The translations under genes were made by a program, and so were the position numbers. The notes beneath the pieces were generated by a model that saw only the letters and a program-made list of their open reading frames with translations, did no database searches and had not been told where the DNA came from. A stretch of DNA of 64,000 nt from Glossina fuscipes (Eukaryota; Arthropoda; Insecta; Diptera; Glossinidae), in contig NW_023998414.1 of the NCBI RefSeq assembly GCF_014805625.2, forward strand, positions 14,826,492 through 14,890,491, read 5' to 3'. Below are positions 1 to 13,200 of this stretch, piece by piece. Numbering within the stretch: the stretch's first letter is position 1; every line of letters starts with the position of its first letter.

Positions 1-2110
1 TTTTTAAGAGCGTTAGACGTTATGTATTCTTCATTTAATTCTTATGTCATAGAACGTGCTTGGATACCGGCTGTATAAGTGTGGTGCTCTTTTTTTGTGT
101 ATTAAAAAAAAAAATTCTTTTTTTTTGTTTTTAATATAATATATAATATAATGTAAGTGAATGCATTTTGTGCATGATTCGTTTTGTTTTTTGTTTCTTT
201 TTTTCCTGTTGTTTTCTTGAACTCGTAATATTTTGCAACATTTTTATTATTTTCATTTTCATGCTTATAGTGTTTTTTTTGTACACATTTGCTCTACATT
301 AGAAAAAATCAGCAAATAAGTATAACAAAGACAACAACAATGAAAACTTGCTTTATACGTGATTTTTCGTTTTTCGTGTCATTTATTTATTTCATAATGT
401 TTTCACCGTGAATGTTGCTGTAGATGTTGATGCCTTTCGTTTTTTTATTTTTTTTTATTTTTTTGGTCTTAATCTTAATATTAAAATTGCTTTCGTTTAA
501 CTCTTCGATTAATTCAGCTGCAGAGATTAGAAGAATTTTGCATATTACGATAAATCAAATTTCCGAAGAGATCTTCCAAATAAAATTTTGCAATAGAGTT
601 GACAATTTCGTTATTTAGTGAGCGTAGCGGTTTTAAGCCATATCCAATTCGCATTCCGCTTAATTCATATATCACAAGCACAACACAAGACAACTCCGTT
701 AAGAACGTTTTTTAATATCGCTCACATAACATTTTATGGTTTACCGAAGGTCAGAAAGTATTAAAATTTAAACTAATAAAGAACAGTAAAGAAATTGTTA
801 GTTCGCGTGAGCGTATAAGGGTAAAGGCTGACGAAGTAATAAAATGTAATTTGAAGAAGAAAAAACACGAAAAAGAATTTAGATTCAGCTTGACTCGACT
901 CGTTTAATGCTCAGGAAACGGTTGCCATCATAATACGATAGGGCGGTTATCCAATCATTGAATATGCCGATGCTTCAAACCATATTTCTTCATTACAATT
1001 TAATGACACTTTTTGCGAAAGGCTCCATTAATTCATCTCACCGTATGGGTATACAATTCCATGCGGACGAATCAATATTTTTGCAAAGGAAACTTTAAAA
1101 GCCGGGTAAAAACTCTATAGTTTTGAGTCTTCAAAAGCACATTCATCAATTTCTTCTTAGTAATTGCTAATTTTAACTTTTTATATGATGAGGGAAATAG
1201 GAAAAATTGTTGTACGAACTTCTTTGCGAAGAAATTGTCAAGTTAGAAACTCTACTGCTTTGACTTGACAAAATGAAGGAAATTGTGAATCCTTTACATT
1301 TGTTGTTTTTCTCTACACAAGCTTTTGAAAAGCAAATCATGACTTGATTAGACGGACAGATAGATAGACATTTTTAAATCAGTACAACAATTCGCGTCTT
1401 CAGGTGTAGTATATGTGCATAGCTTATGGGATCGTCAATTCATATTCCAAATGTGTTACAAGCTGGTAGGCAAGACGATATACACTTTATGATTGATATC
1501 CCGAAGCCATAAATTTACTTGATTACAGACTCTCTGACAAGAAATGTTACTGTTATTTGCATTGTGTTTTTCAAGATTTTGTACTAACCAATTTGTAATA
1601 TAATAATGATTTTATTCGTGCTGCCTTACTCGGCTTGTCATAACTTTAAATAATCAGCGATTAATCCACACACTTATTGAGTGTAAAATAATTTATTCGC
1701 GCGGAAAGTTTCAGGGCAATTCACGGCAAATTTTAAACGTTTGATTTCTCTTAAGTGTTATGTCATCAACCGAGCGACACCTTTTTTACGCAGAAAAAAC
1801 CTTAATAAATCTATCTTCTTCTTATAGAGTTGGAATATATGTCAATATCTTTTTTCGGCATAGAAAATTCTTATCACGTTATTTTTCATCTAATCTTGAG
1901 TTTTGAATTCTTAAAGAAGTAAAGAGTTTATGGTGAGGTGAGGTAACGATTAAATGACCTCTCCCTCTTCCATCCATTTCAAAAATATTTCTATCTATTT
2001 TCAGTAGTGTTCGTCAGTGCACGTCAGCATACAAAAATTTCGTTCAAATATCTTGAAAATTTCAAACTCGACTAACTTATTTTCAGCACTAAAATGCATG
2101 AAGCAACATC
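1..2110. other. Unassigned A+T-rich non-coding stretch
   Basis: No protein family, RNA gene or repeat family is recognised here. The stretch is A+T-rich with T-runs and A-runs (for example near 90-130 and 180-220). The only sizeable open frame (424-618) translates to a Phe/Leu-rich string from a T-rich tract and has no coding character. It is best described as intergenic or intronic DNA. Confidence 0.6.
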
Positions 2111-2134
2111 AGACAGACAGACAGACAGACAGAC
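2111..2134. repeat. (AGAC)n microsatellite
   Basis: Six perfect AGAC units run in tandem and are followed by an ACAC tail. A related short GTCT run in the opposite orientation lies near 3035-3050. Such GTCT/AGAC clusters often sit at one edge of dispersed non-coding repeats in fly genomes, but no wider homology between the two sites was seen. Confidence 0.9.
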
Positions 2135-5100
2135 ACACAAGCTTAAATGTATTCAGAATATGATTCCAAATCGATTGGAGTAATCAAAGGTGGAGCGTAA
2201 TCGTAAATTTTTGCGATTGTTATATACGTCTCTGTACCTCAAGTGGTGTAGGAAATAAAAATTAATAAAAGGAGAAGGGGGAAAAACGTCAACGATTGAC
2301 AGCCACTGATATGAAAATAAATATTTTCTTAATTTACTACAAGATTACATGGTAAAAGTTTTCAATGAGAAGCGATTGCCGTAAATATTTACGTATTGAC
2401 CAAAATTTGTGAAGCATTTTCAGCAAACCGCCGCCCTAAACACGCTAATGATGCAAAGAAAAGCAAATATTTGCTGCAAGTTGAAAAATGCATACGTTCG
2501 ACTATCATTTATTTTCAGACTTATACGCGTGCAATAAGAGTCATTGCTGGCACAGTGTGCTTTAATTTCTAGAGCATTCACTTTGATCGCCTTACGCTAT
2601 CCATAGTTTTTTAATAGTCAGTAAAATGTGGCCTAGGATCCAAAACGGGTACAAATTTTTCCAAGGCTTAGTAAGATCTCTATTCAAGAACATTTCAATC
2701 ACACAAAATTGAAATGACATTAGGGCGCTCCATCCATTAAATCCATTTTGCAGCAACGATGTCAAGCCATTCCAAGTACATCTCAAAATACATGAAAAAC
2801 ATGAGAATGGCAAATGTCACGATGGAAGCTGGCTTCTATCCATACAAATATTCCTTTGTCATAATGTATGCGAAGTAACTCTCGATTACTACTTTTTAAC
2901 TATATTTAACGCATTAATAACAATTGATTTGGTGTTCAATTACAGCCGACCTGTCAAAAAAATATAGCTGTCTACTTATTGTGCATTATATTAAGAAGAA
3001 ATAAACGTTAGAGTTTTCATTTCATATGAATTTGTGTCTGTCTGTCCATCTGTGCACCCGTCGATATCTATGCCAGCAACTCGAAAAATCCCTACAAGCA
3101 GTACATTTTCATATATCAAACGAAAATGGACCTGTAGATCGCTTGGGGCCAAACTTGAATAAAAAGAAAATTGATTTGTCTGTAAGCACGCGCTTATCCC
3201 ATTAGGAAAATAAACCTATTTAAAAAAAAAATGCAACACATTGCATAATACTTATAGCATACATTCGGGTATATACGGATTTAAATCCGCTGAGTACATA
3301 CCATTACGGCCTAGATAATTGATATGGAAAATTTTTATTAGGTCAGCTAATCTTTTTTCAATTTCGTCTCATCTTACCGTTTCCACGTAAACTTGTAAGC
3401 CTTTATATGACAAAAAGTACTTATTTTTTAAAAGTCATAATAGAAATTGGTCCACAAAGGTAATTTGACATTGAAAATTAACATTGATAAATTTGGGTCA
3501 AATTGATCTATTTTGCAAATGCCACCGCGTGTGAAAAGTGCATTTTTATATAGGAACAAATTGTAATTTTTACTGCTTAAGAACATAAATATGTGAAGGA
3601 TGACAAGATTTTTAGCAAGAAAATTAATTTTTCGCTCTTGCGTGTAAAGACCTCCCGCGAAAAGTGTGCCATCGCATGAAAACAAAGTATAATTTGTAGT
3701 ATTATGTCGCGAAAATAAATGAAATTTATTAGATGAAACGATGTAAGGGGTTCAATCACTTAATTTTTACCGAATTTATGACTTCGATATCGATTCAAAT
3801 TTTTATCAAAATAATTAATAAACTTTTTAGAAATGTGCAAAAATCATCTTAAAGCCGTCCAACAAATTCGACTCTAAGGCGTTTTCCTTTTCATTTGTTT
3901 ACCTATCGTTTACTTACCTCCGTATTCAGTTTAAATAAAAGAGAGAAAAAAAAAAAACTTTTTGAATAAACAACATATGTCGTAAATAAATTTAATTGTG
4001 TTAAATAAGTAAAGGAAAAAAAAAAAGCAACAAAAAAAATCGTAACTAGTTCATTAAATATAAGAAAAAATGTCATCTGGCTTTACATTTTTCGTCGTCT
4101 TGTCCCGTAATTCTAAGCCTTTACGTAAGCCAGTTACGTCATAAACGTCCGAAACGTATTAACGGATTAGATTAACATTGAATTAGAACCATTTAGAACC
4201 GTTTACTTAAAGCTGAATGTTGAAACTACAAATAAAATTAAAAAAAAAAAAAAAAAAAAACACAAAAAAAACAGCTTAAGTCAACGGCTAAAGCGTTTAT
4301 CTAAGGGAGGCTGAAGAGTTCAATAAAACATTGGTAGAAAATTAAAAGTTAACAAACTAGAAAAATGTTAAAAAAAAAAAAAAAAAAAAACATACGTTTT
4401 TGTGCCAGATATAAACAGGGTACGATTAGTTAAGATAACGATATCAGCTCCTATTAATGGAAGGTGGTAAGCTTTTTGTTTTCACTCTCAAGTACATACC
4501 CAAATATTAGCATGGGAAGCTACGGCGTAAAGAATAGTTCTCTCGAGCGTAAAGTTACGATACTTCCCTGGGCTAAGGGAATTATTGCCGCCGAGATGTG
4601 TAATAGTTCCACCTCTGCTCAGGCCTTTTGGCATTGAAGCTCACATTTCTTCGGGCGGCGGGAGGGGGGTTGCAATCAACCGACATCCATTAAAAGGCAT
4701 TTGTATTTCGCGTAATCTCTCGAATGCTTACAATTATACATGTATATGTCTATATATATATATATATGTATATATTTATGTATATATACTTAACTTATTA
4801 CGAAAATATTTAAAAACTTTTTCATAAAATTTTCTTTTAATATTTTCACCTTTTTTTTTAATCGCTTTTTGTTTTCGTGGGTTGACAAAAATTTATTGCA
4901 TGTGACAGTTTTAAAAGTTTCCCGGCTATAAAGTGTAAAGAGTGCGAGACGGAGAAGAGAAAGCATACAATGAATGGTAAGAGAAGGGCGACAGACAGTA
5001 ATTGCCAACGGGTATTAAGCACATACAATAGACTAATTGCTGTCTGTCTATGGGCTTAAAGTGCAACAATTGCAATTGTCATCAAGCATTGTTTTCTGTT

Positions 5101-6431
5101 TGTTTTTCATTATTTCCATATAAATGTGCAAAACAGCTAAAACAACAACAAAGAGAAAAACTGTAAAGGTAAGCACAAACACGAATAAAAAAGAAATTTA
5201 CAAGAAAATGCAAAATTTTCTTTTTGTTTCATTTCTTACAATGTTTTATTTACTTTTGAGAAGTTTTCTTTTCAGTTTTTTTTTTTTTTTTAACTTAACC
5301 TATTCGTTGGTATGCAAATTTGCTACCGGACTTGTTACTCAAAACGAAAAAATAAAGGGCAAAAATAGGCCCGTAGGGTTCTGATCAAAATACTCTTATT
5401 TATTTATTCCGAATTGCAAGAATTCAAGAAAAACCAAAATATTTAGATTATTTCGGCCATTTTGGGCAGTCGACGAATTTCGAAGATCGTTCAAGCTACA
5501 GTTTCAGATTAACTTGAATGGAATCAAAAATGTTTAATTTTAAACTTGAAAGTTGTTGCATTTTTTTAGGGCAAATTATTATTTTTGATTTTGCACCTGC
5601 ATCATCGTTAAATAATCCAAGTGTAGAGTATCTCGAATTCGCAGCCTTTGATACTCTTCATAGATTCACTTGCAACGCAGAAAACACAAGAATTAATTTA
5701 TCTGTTCAGTTAATTCAATTTGTCGTCAATTTATTCTAAAGCAATGAATAAAATGGAAAATAAAGACATTAATGCTTTTAATAGGTTAAGAGGTCAAAAA
5801 CTAAAAAGGAGAAGAAAAACTAAAATAAATTATAAATTATATGTGATAACAATATTATTTATCTGCGAGCTCATGTCTCGCAATTCACAGAGTTCGTAAA
5901 TATCTTAAGGTTCTAAGGTAAATGTCTTCAGTCGTATGTATACTCCAGGCCTTGCCTTTAATACGGCCTCATTGTGTGGAATTGATGTATAGGGCAACTT
6001 AAATTTGGTCTATTAACTCTTAGCAAACAATCATCATAGATTAACTTTAGAAGGGATTAACAATGTGAGCGTATTCTTGGAGTCTATAGTCTAATCGTTC
6101 CTCCTCTCTCTCTCTCTCCTTGCCCCATTTTTATGTGCTTACAAAATATCTTACACAGTCAGGACCACTTTCTCGAAAAAGACTTGTTCAAAAATTTATG
6201 AAAACATTGTTCATATAACTTACGAACATAGTTTTTTTATCTTAAAATATTTATTTAAAATACAATTTTTGATCGTTTGACAAGGAAATCTCATATCCAT
6301 AGTTCATTCCGAAGGAAAACATCATCTCTCTGCAATATTTTATGTTTGTTTTCATATAACTGATCTGCCTGTTGGTTAAATGAATTTGAAATTGCGAATG
6401 AATGAATGAACAATAACATTTCAATTATTTC
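2135..6431. other. Unassigned A+T-rich non-coding stretch with poly(A) tracts
   Basis: No gene is recognised. The stretch contains a short GTCT run near 3035, a 21-base A run at 4240-4260 close behind an AATAAA at 4231, another A run at 4371-4390, a (TA)n patch near 4750-4790, and a CT run near 6102-6120. The open frames at 3428-3685, 4585-4827, 5124-5384 and 5518-5739 look like low-complexity or chance frames. They show no domain, and their codon use follows the local base composition. Confidence 0.55.
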
Positions 6432-6488
6432 AATGATTCTCATAAGTGGCTGAGAGTGACATCACATGGTTTGATTCGTTATAAAAGT
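6432..6488 (+). repeat. Dispersed repeat, copy A of a 57-bp duplicated segment
   Basis: This segment is repeated in direct orientation at 7187-7244, about 755 bp downstream. By eye roughly four of five bases match over 57 positions, including the shared stretch ACATCACATGGT. The similarity fades on both sides. It may be part of a dispersed repeat family or a decayed terminal repeat pair; no protein-coding matter lies between the copies. Confidence 0.7.
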
Positions 6489-7019
6489 ACCTGATACGAT
6501 TAAAGCTAATTGTAAAGCTATGAATATTCCCTATCGTGAAAAACGATTAGGGCAGTAAATGCGATTGAAGTAAGTGCCAGCAATCATATCGATTAACTGT
6601 CGATCAACTAGATAATATATATATTTTTTCAACTTTTTGCCTCAATTGCGATAAAATATTTGAGCTATCAAATAGATATTACAAGTTTCCTTCCATTCAA
6701 ATAAAAACATGGTTTATTTTCTTGCTTTAGTCTAGGCTGCCCCCGATGAGCCTTTAACGCTCATTTGAGCTTTGAATTTGCATATTTTAATTATTCCATA
6801 TTGCCTTTGCAATAATTCATATTTTACTTTGCTTTTAATTAACAATTCGTGATGAAAAGGAGAAGAAAATTTATAAAATTTTCAATTCGTTATGGTATCA
6901 AAAATTTTGGATCTTTTTACAAGATGTGTATTAGTTGTTATGCCACAATAGGACTCACACTCACGTAGGAAGTATGCAAGCGACAGTAACATGCCGGATA
7001 GAGATGCGTTGAGGAACTC

Positions 7020-7020
<1 letters not shown>

Positions 7021-7050
<30 letters not shown>
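7021..7050. repeat. (GT)n microsatellite
   Basis: An almost uninterrupted GT dinucleotide tract of about 15 units. It produces spurious Thr-His repeat open frames on the minus strand. It lies between the two copies of the 57-bp duplicated segment. Confidence 0.95.
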
Positions 7051-7186
7051 AGCGTTTCAGAATAGAAATCACAATTCGAGACGTTCGACAATTGACTGAC
7101 GAGCCATAAACTAAATCAATCACTCATCTTTTTCGAAGCTTTTCTTCCCCACGTATTCGAAATTCGAAATCAAAAATCATATAGGC

Positions 7187-7244
7187 CATGATTCTGATAA
7201 ATGGCTAAGATTCACATCACATGGTATCATTCGTTACAGAAAGA
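7187..7244 (+). repeat. Dispersed repeat, copy B of the 57-bp duplicated segment
   Basis: Partner of the segment at 6432-6488, in the same orientation. The differences are scattered substitutions with at most a one-base offset near the right end. A T-rich tract follows directly at 7249. Confidence 0.7.
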
Positions 7245-7544
7245 TGTGGTTGTTTTTTTTTCTTTTTTTTTCTTTTTTTACTCATAACTGAATTCCTTTA
7301 ATTATGGTTAAATATGACATCTTGATGCGACTAATGCCGGATATAATTTCAATTTTAGTCTATTTTTCAGAGCTTTTCTTATTCTTCGCATAAATTGAAT
7401 AAAACGAATCAATCTCGGATAGACAAGCATCGATTTCGCGTCACGTTTTTTCTTTGAAAAAAAAAAAAAAAAAATACTTGCTATTATACATAAATAACAA
7501 ATTTGAGCTTGAAAATAACATATCTCTGTAGTACAAAGACACAT

Positions 7545-7625
7545 CATCTCATCACCGCACCAACATGTATAGAGGATATCCCCTGAGTAGCTGGTCTAAC
7601 ATAAAAACAAAGAAAGGAATAAAAG
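7545..7625 (+). repeat. Putative retroposon 3' end, copy 1
   Basis: The core CTGAGTAGCTGGTCTAAC (7582-7599) is followed by an A-rich stretch. The same core occurs at 52118-52135 with two changes and at 40820-40837 with four, each followed by an A-rich or pure poly(A) tail. A weaker copy is at 44405-44428. A shared core directly before an A tail is the signature of a non-LTR retroposon or SINE 3' end. Copy 1 also shares ATCACCGCACC-like sequence upstream with the 40.8-kb copy. No family name is assigned. Confidence 0.55.
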
Positions 7626-8814
7626 CAATGATTATGGCGCAAAGGACATAAGTGTAGTTGAAGTATGCATTTGCATGAGATAAATCGAGACTTCTCTAAG
7701 CTCCCGTTAAAGTCGATTAGCTGCGATCTACATCGCACGATAGTCTTAGTTTTCTAGCCAAGTGCCTATAAATACAAATAAATGCAACTTTGTTTTTGGT
7801 CGAAAAAGTTTCCCCTAAAATTGTTTAACCCGAATATTATATTATTTATGTTATGTCTAAAAGATGGAAAAAGTAGTGGCCAACGACTGGTAAGGCTTCG
7901 ATTTTATTAAAAAAAATCCTTGCAAAGCTAGTCACAATCCATAGAGGTTCTTACTTATTTTTCTAGCTCTCTAAATGTCGAAATGTCGGATTCTAATTAA
8001 AGAACAAATTTCCCTATAAAAGCAAGTCGAAAAGCATTCGTATGCCAAAAATCTGTTTCCATTTAGCTTCGGCGGCATTAACAGTTTCAGTAAACTTTTT
8101 TCTTTTTTTTTTTTTTTTTGGTAAAATTTTCTATGTTCTGGGAAAAAAATCAAGTAATTCTTCTCTACTTGTGAAAATTTTAAATGCAATCGATTTTAGT
8201 CATTTACTTACTTCATTTGATTATTTATGTTGAAGTAGACATCCACACGAGCTTACTTACGTAGGGAAATTTGTTTTAATAACACAAAAACTTGTAGTTT
8301 TTCTTGTTAGCAACAGTAACTGCAAGCGTATGTTTTTTTGTATTTTTAAATATTATAAAGAAAAAAAAAAAAAAACGCTAACAGAGACAAATATGAAAGT
8401 AATTTTTATTTATTTATTTACCGTAACACGTTTAGAAGACTTCAACACGTGTGTGTATGTATTCTATTCGTTTTTCGATATTTTACGATATTACGATAGG
8501 CTGCAGATGACGTAGGACAGAAAATTGAAATTTGACTTTTCACACTCTCTACTTTATAGAAGAACTTTGAGTCTGAATTCAAAGAAAGAGAACAAACGTC
8601 TGTAAAACGTTCTTAAATAATGCACAAAATGAACTCGAAACACGAAGGAAACTATGCGATCGCCTTAGCGTACGAAGAAATTCTATCAAGGTTTTTTGTT
8701 TTACCCACCACTGTAACCTGGGCGTATATTCACATTGTTTTATTTATTTTTTTTTCAATAATGTGCGTAACACGCAAAGGGAAGCTTCAGAGACCATATA
8801 AATTATAAATATTT
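7626..8814. other. Unassigned A+T-rich stretch
   Basis: No recognisable gene. T-rich and A-rich runs (8101-8119 and 8348-8366) generate Phe- and Lys-rich chance frames on both strands. The open frames at 8042-8233, 8330-8515 and 8620-8808 show no motif. Confidence 0.55.
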
Positions 8815-9110
8815 TTGATCAGCGTGAAATTCTGCCATGTCTGTCCGTCTCCTGGTTGCAAAACTGAAGATATCGACTTCAGATTTGGTACAAACTTTGC
8901 AAGTTTCTGCACGCGGATGGGTATTGAAAATGGACGAAACTGGTCAGTGCAGAAGCGCGCAGTGAAGCGTAAACTGAACGTAACTCCGTTTTCCTTCGGC
9001 GGTTTTTGTTTGTTACTCGGAAATTACTAAAGTTAGGAAGCTGAAATTTCCCAAACATACTTAACGAAGCACTCTACCCTTTACGTGCAAAAACGTAAAA
9101 AGCGGCCATG
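8815..9110 (+). repeat. Degenerate dispersed non-coding repeat of a type common in flies
   Basis: The segment starts near a TGTCTGTCCGTCT run and continues with a non-coding pattern: a sentence-like stretch reading TTTGGTACAAACTTTGC at about 8886, a GGACGAAACTGG stretch at about 8932, and GCCATGCCCATAC at about 9104. From memory, this order (GTCC run, gatatc, a 'ttggtaca' box, a 'gacgaaatcgg' box, a 'ccacgcccac' box) recurs in many fly non-coding repeats. The assignment is by recollection of the pattern, not by alignment. An open frame at 8815-9030 overlaps it and is regarded as incidental. Confidence 0.35.
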
Positions 9111-9777
9111 CCCATACAAATTGCCAAGCAATTAAATTTTATTTTTTTCACTTTTTAGAGGTTTTAGGTTTATTAACGGTAAGGCAAACAAGACGAAGAT
9201 GTTTACAGCTATTTTGCACGTACACTCCTCAAATGAAGATATATTATCTGCCTAAAAATGGGTTAATCTTAAAATGAATATGGCAGACGGCGCGATTAAT
9301 TTTTTCTCAATAATACCAGCGATATGGGTATCAAATAACAGAACTTGGAGAGTAGAATGCGAAAAGCATAGTGCATATTACAACTTAACTGGAATTGCAA
9401 GTTTGCTTTCAGATCTATAACACAATTTTAAGATCTTAGCCACAGAGCCTCGATATTGGATTGGAATTTTCTAGTCGTGAAAATTTCAAATCCACACGGA
9501 CTATCGCTCACATGGAGTCATACACACACTCCATTGATAGTTGAAAAAGCCAAGCGCTTATCTTTCTTTCATATATAGATTGGACATGCACCGAAGACGC
9601 TATCAATATAGTAACTGGTGTAGCTACAGAAGAGTCACCCCGGAAGAATGGGTGAAAAAACATTGTCTCGTAGTGACACTGCACTAATAATACATAACCG
9701 CAGCTGTGAATGCGCATAAATTACCACATTATTATTAGAAAATCGCGGTCACCTTCATTGTTATTGCTCTCGCCAAG
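9111..9777. other. Unassigned stretch upstream of the R1-type LINE remnant
   Basis: No clear feature. It may contain further decayed LINE sequence, because the recognisable reverse transcriptase begins directly after it, but no motif could be read with confidence. Confidence 0.4.
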
Positions 9778-10268
9778 ATTGCGGAACGTCATTTACAGTA
9801 ATATCGTCCGCCTTGCAGTGCCAGACGAAGTCATAACTGTGGGATATGCGAATGATATCGCCGTGGCCATCGAAACGAAACATCTGTAGAGCACCGAACG
9901 TGCGATACTTTTAATAATGAACCCTTCTTCTCCTTTGGCAGCGTGACACTAATCGACCTCTTGGGAAAGAAATAGCTTACGTACCAGATGCGCAAATGAG
10001 ACTGCGATGCTAAAACGATGGCAATGCACCATCTGATAGAGGAATGGGACGAACGCTACCGGCTATCCGCAAATGCCAGGACGACTTACAAACTACCTAT
10101 ATATATATAATTAAAGTGAATTGCACCCGTTTGTGTAATAGCCATGATATCATGAAAGACGTGGAGGTTTTCCTCCGTGCAAAATACCTCCGCAAACGAT
10201 TATATACCGTAATTGCAGAACATTCTCTTCATGGAAATATCATGAGTCGCATGCTGCACCTGAATTAA
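9778..10268 (+). pseudogene. Remnant of an R1-type non-LTR retrotransposon (reverse transcriptase and C-terminal region)
   Basis: A plus-strand frame from 9778 reads LRNVIYSNIVRLAVPDEV and then VGYANDIAVAIETKHL. This is the region around reverse-transcriptase motif C, typically FADD or YADD followed by IAVV in R1-clade elements. Here the first catalytic Asp is replaced by Asn (codon 9851-9853), and a stop codon follows at about 9887. Near 10038-10092 a different frame reads EWDERYRLSANARTTYKL, which resembles the C-terminal 'W...GRWTHRLIP' region that follows the reverse transcriptase in R1 proteins. The frame at about 10130-10265 (KDVEVFLRAKYL) resembles the tail behind the zinc-binding motif. 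Several hundred residues between motif C and the tail are missing. The copy is dead. Clade assignment rests on motif style only. Confidence 0.65.
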
Positions 10269-13200
10269 ATAATTGAAGGTGTACAAATTGTACGAACAGA
10301 AGTTTCTTTACGCGGCCTTTTCATCTAAAGTGATCATCCCTTACAAGTCAAGAATTTAAGTATTTTTTTTACCTTATTTATTATATATTTTTCCTTCTTT
10401 TTTACAATCAAAATGGCAAATATTTGCTCTGCCTTGCAGACCAATGTCAACTGTATATAGAGATTACAATTTTTTGTGTCTTGTGAACATGGTTGCAAAA
10501 GAATTTTCAAATCTAACTTGAGGCGAAGAAGATGAAATTTCAGGTTTCTATCCACCGAATATATAGATCGACGGACATACCTAAGTGGATGGATGTCTAA
10601 TTTATGATATCTCTGATGTATGAATACAAGTGCTACAACTATCGTTGTAACCTATAAGGAGCTGATGTTCGCATTCTTACGCATCTGGTGTAATGATTGT
10701 TTTTGAAAAGAAAGCAAGCGCTTCTTGAGACAATAACATGAATGGTAATTAGTCGACCAAGACTAGTGTTGCCCGAAATAATATTGTTAAAATGTCTTGG
10801 GGATATCATCGCTACAAGTTTCACATATTTACCAGCATTAGTTTAAAATTTCGATTGACTTAATCTATTTTTTTTTTTTTTTTATTTAGAATTTTAACTT
10901 TCTTAAAACAGTGGGAAACAAATTGTAAACAAGCATTTGCTTTATTTAAGCTTTGTTTCATCACTTGCTGCGATTTTGAAAATTTAAAATATATTCACTT
11001 TCGTTAAGGACAAGCGACCCTTTCAATCCACATGAGATATGTTAATGAATGTTAATGATTTAAAATGATCTAAATGTATAAACGTTCTATATGAAAACAG
11101 GTGTAATTGGCAGATTTGCACACCGATGGTTAACAAACAACAACTCGGCGGTTTTCATGTAATCGCATCAAACTGTTAGTATGCGAAATTCACCCGAAAG
11201 CGATTAAAGGCTTTTTTTTTTACTTTTTTTCGTTTCTTTTTTCAGCAAAATAATGTTTTTAGATATGTTTTCGTTTGAATAAAAACTCAAAACGATTGCA
11301 GGCGCAACGAGAAACAGTAAAAGAAAATAATTGCCCAGCTGTCCATCAGTTCAGTCAGTCGGTTCAGTCTAACCGACGGCAGGAAAAACATAATTCATCA
11401 TCATTTATAATTTTCTTTCATATTTAGGCGCAACGATATGCTTCTTATTTGTGTGTGCACGTTCTGTCAAGTGTTGAAATTTTTATGTGCACTGAAAAAT
11501 TGTAAAAAAAAATAAATAAATAAAAAAAAAATAAATAAATAAATAAATAAATAAAAAATGAAAAGAAAAACAAAAACAAAAACAAGACCACAAAAATTAT
11601 ATATTGCATCAAAAAGCAAGCAAGCAACGCGCACTCATATGCACTCGTACTGCATTATATATAGTATACAAACTGAAAATGACTCTAACAATTTACATAC
11701 TTTCCATTAAAAGCACAAAACATATGACCGACCATTTTATTGGTTACTTTAAACTCTTAAGTGATTTTCACGTGTGCGTGTTGCTTGACCGCTTCACCTT
11801 CAGACTTCTCACTGACTTCAAGTTTTTCTTTCTTTTATTTATTTATTTTTTTTTTATTTTTTTTTTTTTAAGGGGCCACTTGATAATTAGCATTTAATCA
11901 TTTTTATTGTGCGTGTATTTTTCTAGAGACTTTCTGTTGGGCTTTTATTTATTTAAAAGAAATCTCCGTCGGATGTAGTTAGTGAGAGTTTAATTTTTTA
12001 CATATTTTTTTTTTTCTTCTTTGATGCAAATGTGTAAAAGAAGACGTGTGATTACCCTAAAGAAAATTTGAATAATTGAATTTTTCCAGGTAATCAAAAC
12101 CGCCTCGAGTTTCTTAAAAGAAGAAACAGACATAAACCGTTTAAACATGTTCGTTTAACAGGAAAACTTTTACAAGACAGAACATGTTATTCATACGCCC
12201 TGCCTTGAACGCTTACACTTATCAAATATTATTTCACAACGTCCTGATTGATTTGTTAACAATATTCGCACACATGTCAGCTTTTCTCAATGGTTAAGAA
12301 TACATTTTGTTTCAGTATATATTGCGATTACGAAATACTCTGAACAATAATAAAAAAAAAAAAACATATTTTTCGCCTCACAATGTGACTTAGATATATG
12401 ACATCTGGACGGTCACAGAATTTAGATGAAAATTACTTCGTAACATTTAGTTAGGTCTCTTCAGATTGTAGTATAGATATAGAACAATCAGCGATTACTC
12501 TTAGAACTTAGAATACGAAGCCCTCGTTCAATTACATTTGCAGATTATTGTTAAAGTATTCTACCAAAATTTTGTATCGATCGCCGCAACTGCGGCAAAA
12601 GCAAAAGCATCTTTCTGTGAAGCAAAGTCATATACGTTTTATGGTGATACCGCAAAGCGATGTTACGGTGGTACACCAAAATAACGGTAATGGGCAAAAA
12701 GCATCATCAAAACAGCATTTTTATCGCGTGTGTATGTCTGCTAACAATTTCATTTCACGTATTTTACAAAAAGGCATGACCTTAAGTGCATAAAACATAC
12801 GTTTAACGCAATAACTGAATCTACTGTATTAACCTTCGCATGGTAACTTTAATGCCCAAGTCGTTAGTTCTGGCAAGAAAATTTCAACGTAATTGTCGTC
12901 AAATCATTGTGTAGCCCATTTTTCGTCAAATGAGGCCGTTAATAAAATAACCACAAAAGCCATAATTGATCAAGGTAACAGCAAGTGGTCTCACTAACCG
13001 ATGACGACCGATTATGCCTAAACTTTGATGCATCGCAGTTTTCTTTCAACGAACAAAATCAACTTGCAACACTTAACAGCAACAGAGCTGTCGACTATTT
13101 TCGGTATAAATTGGAAAAGTTGAGTATCTTCAAATAACGTCAAGATGATGGTCAATGTAGGTAAGAAAGAATTAAGCCGAAGATACAAGCTTCAATACGA

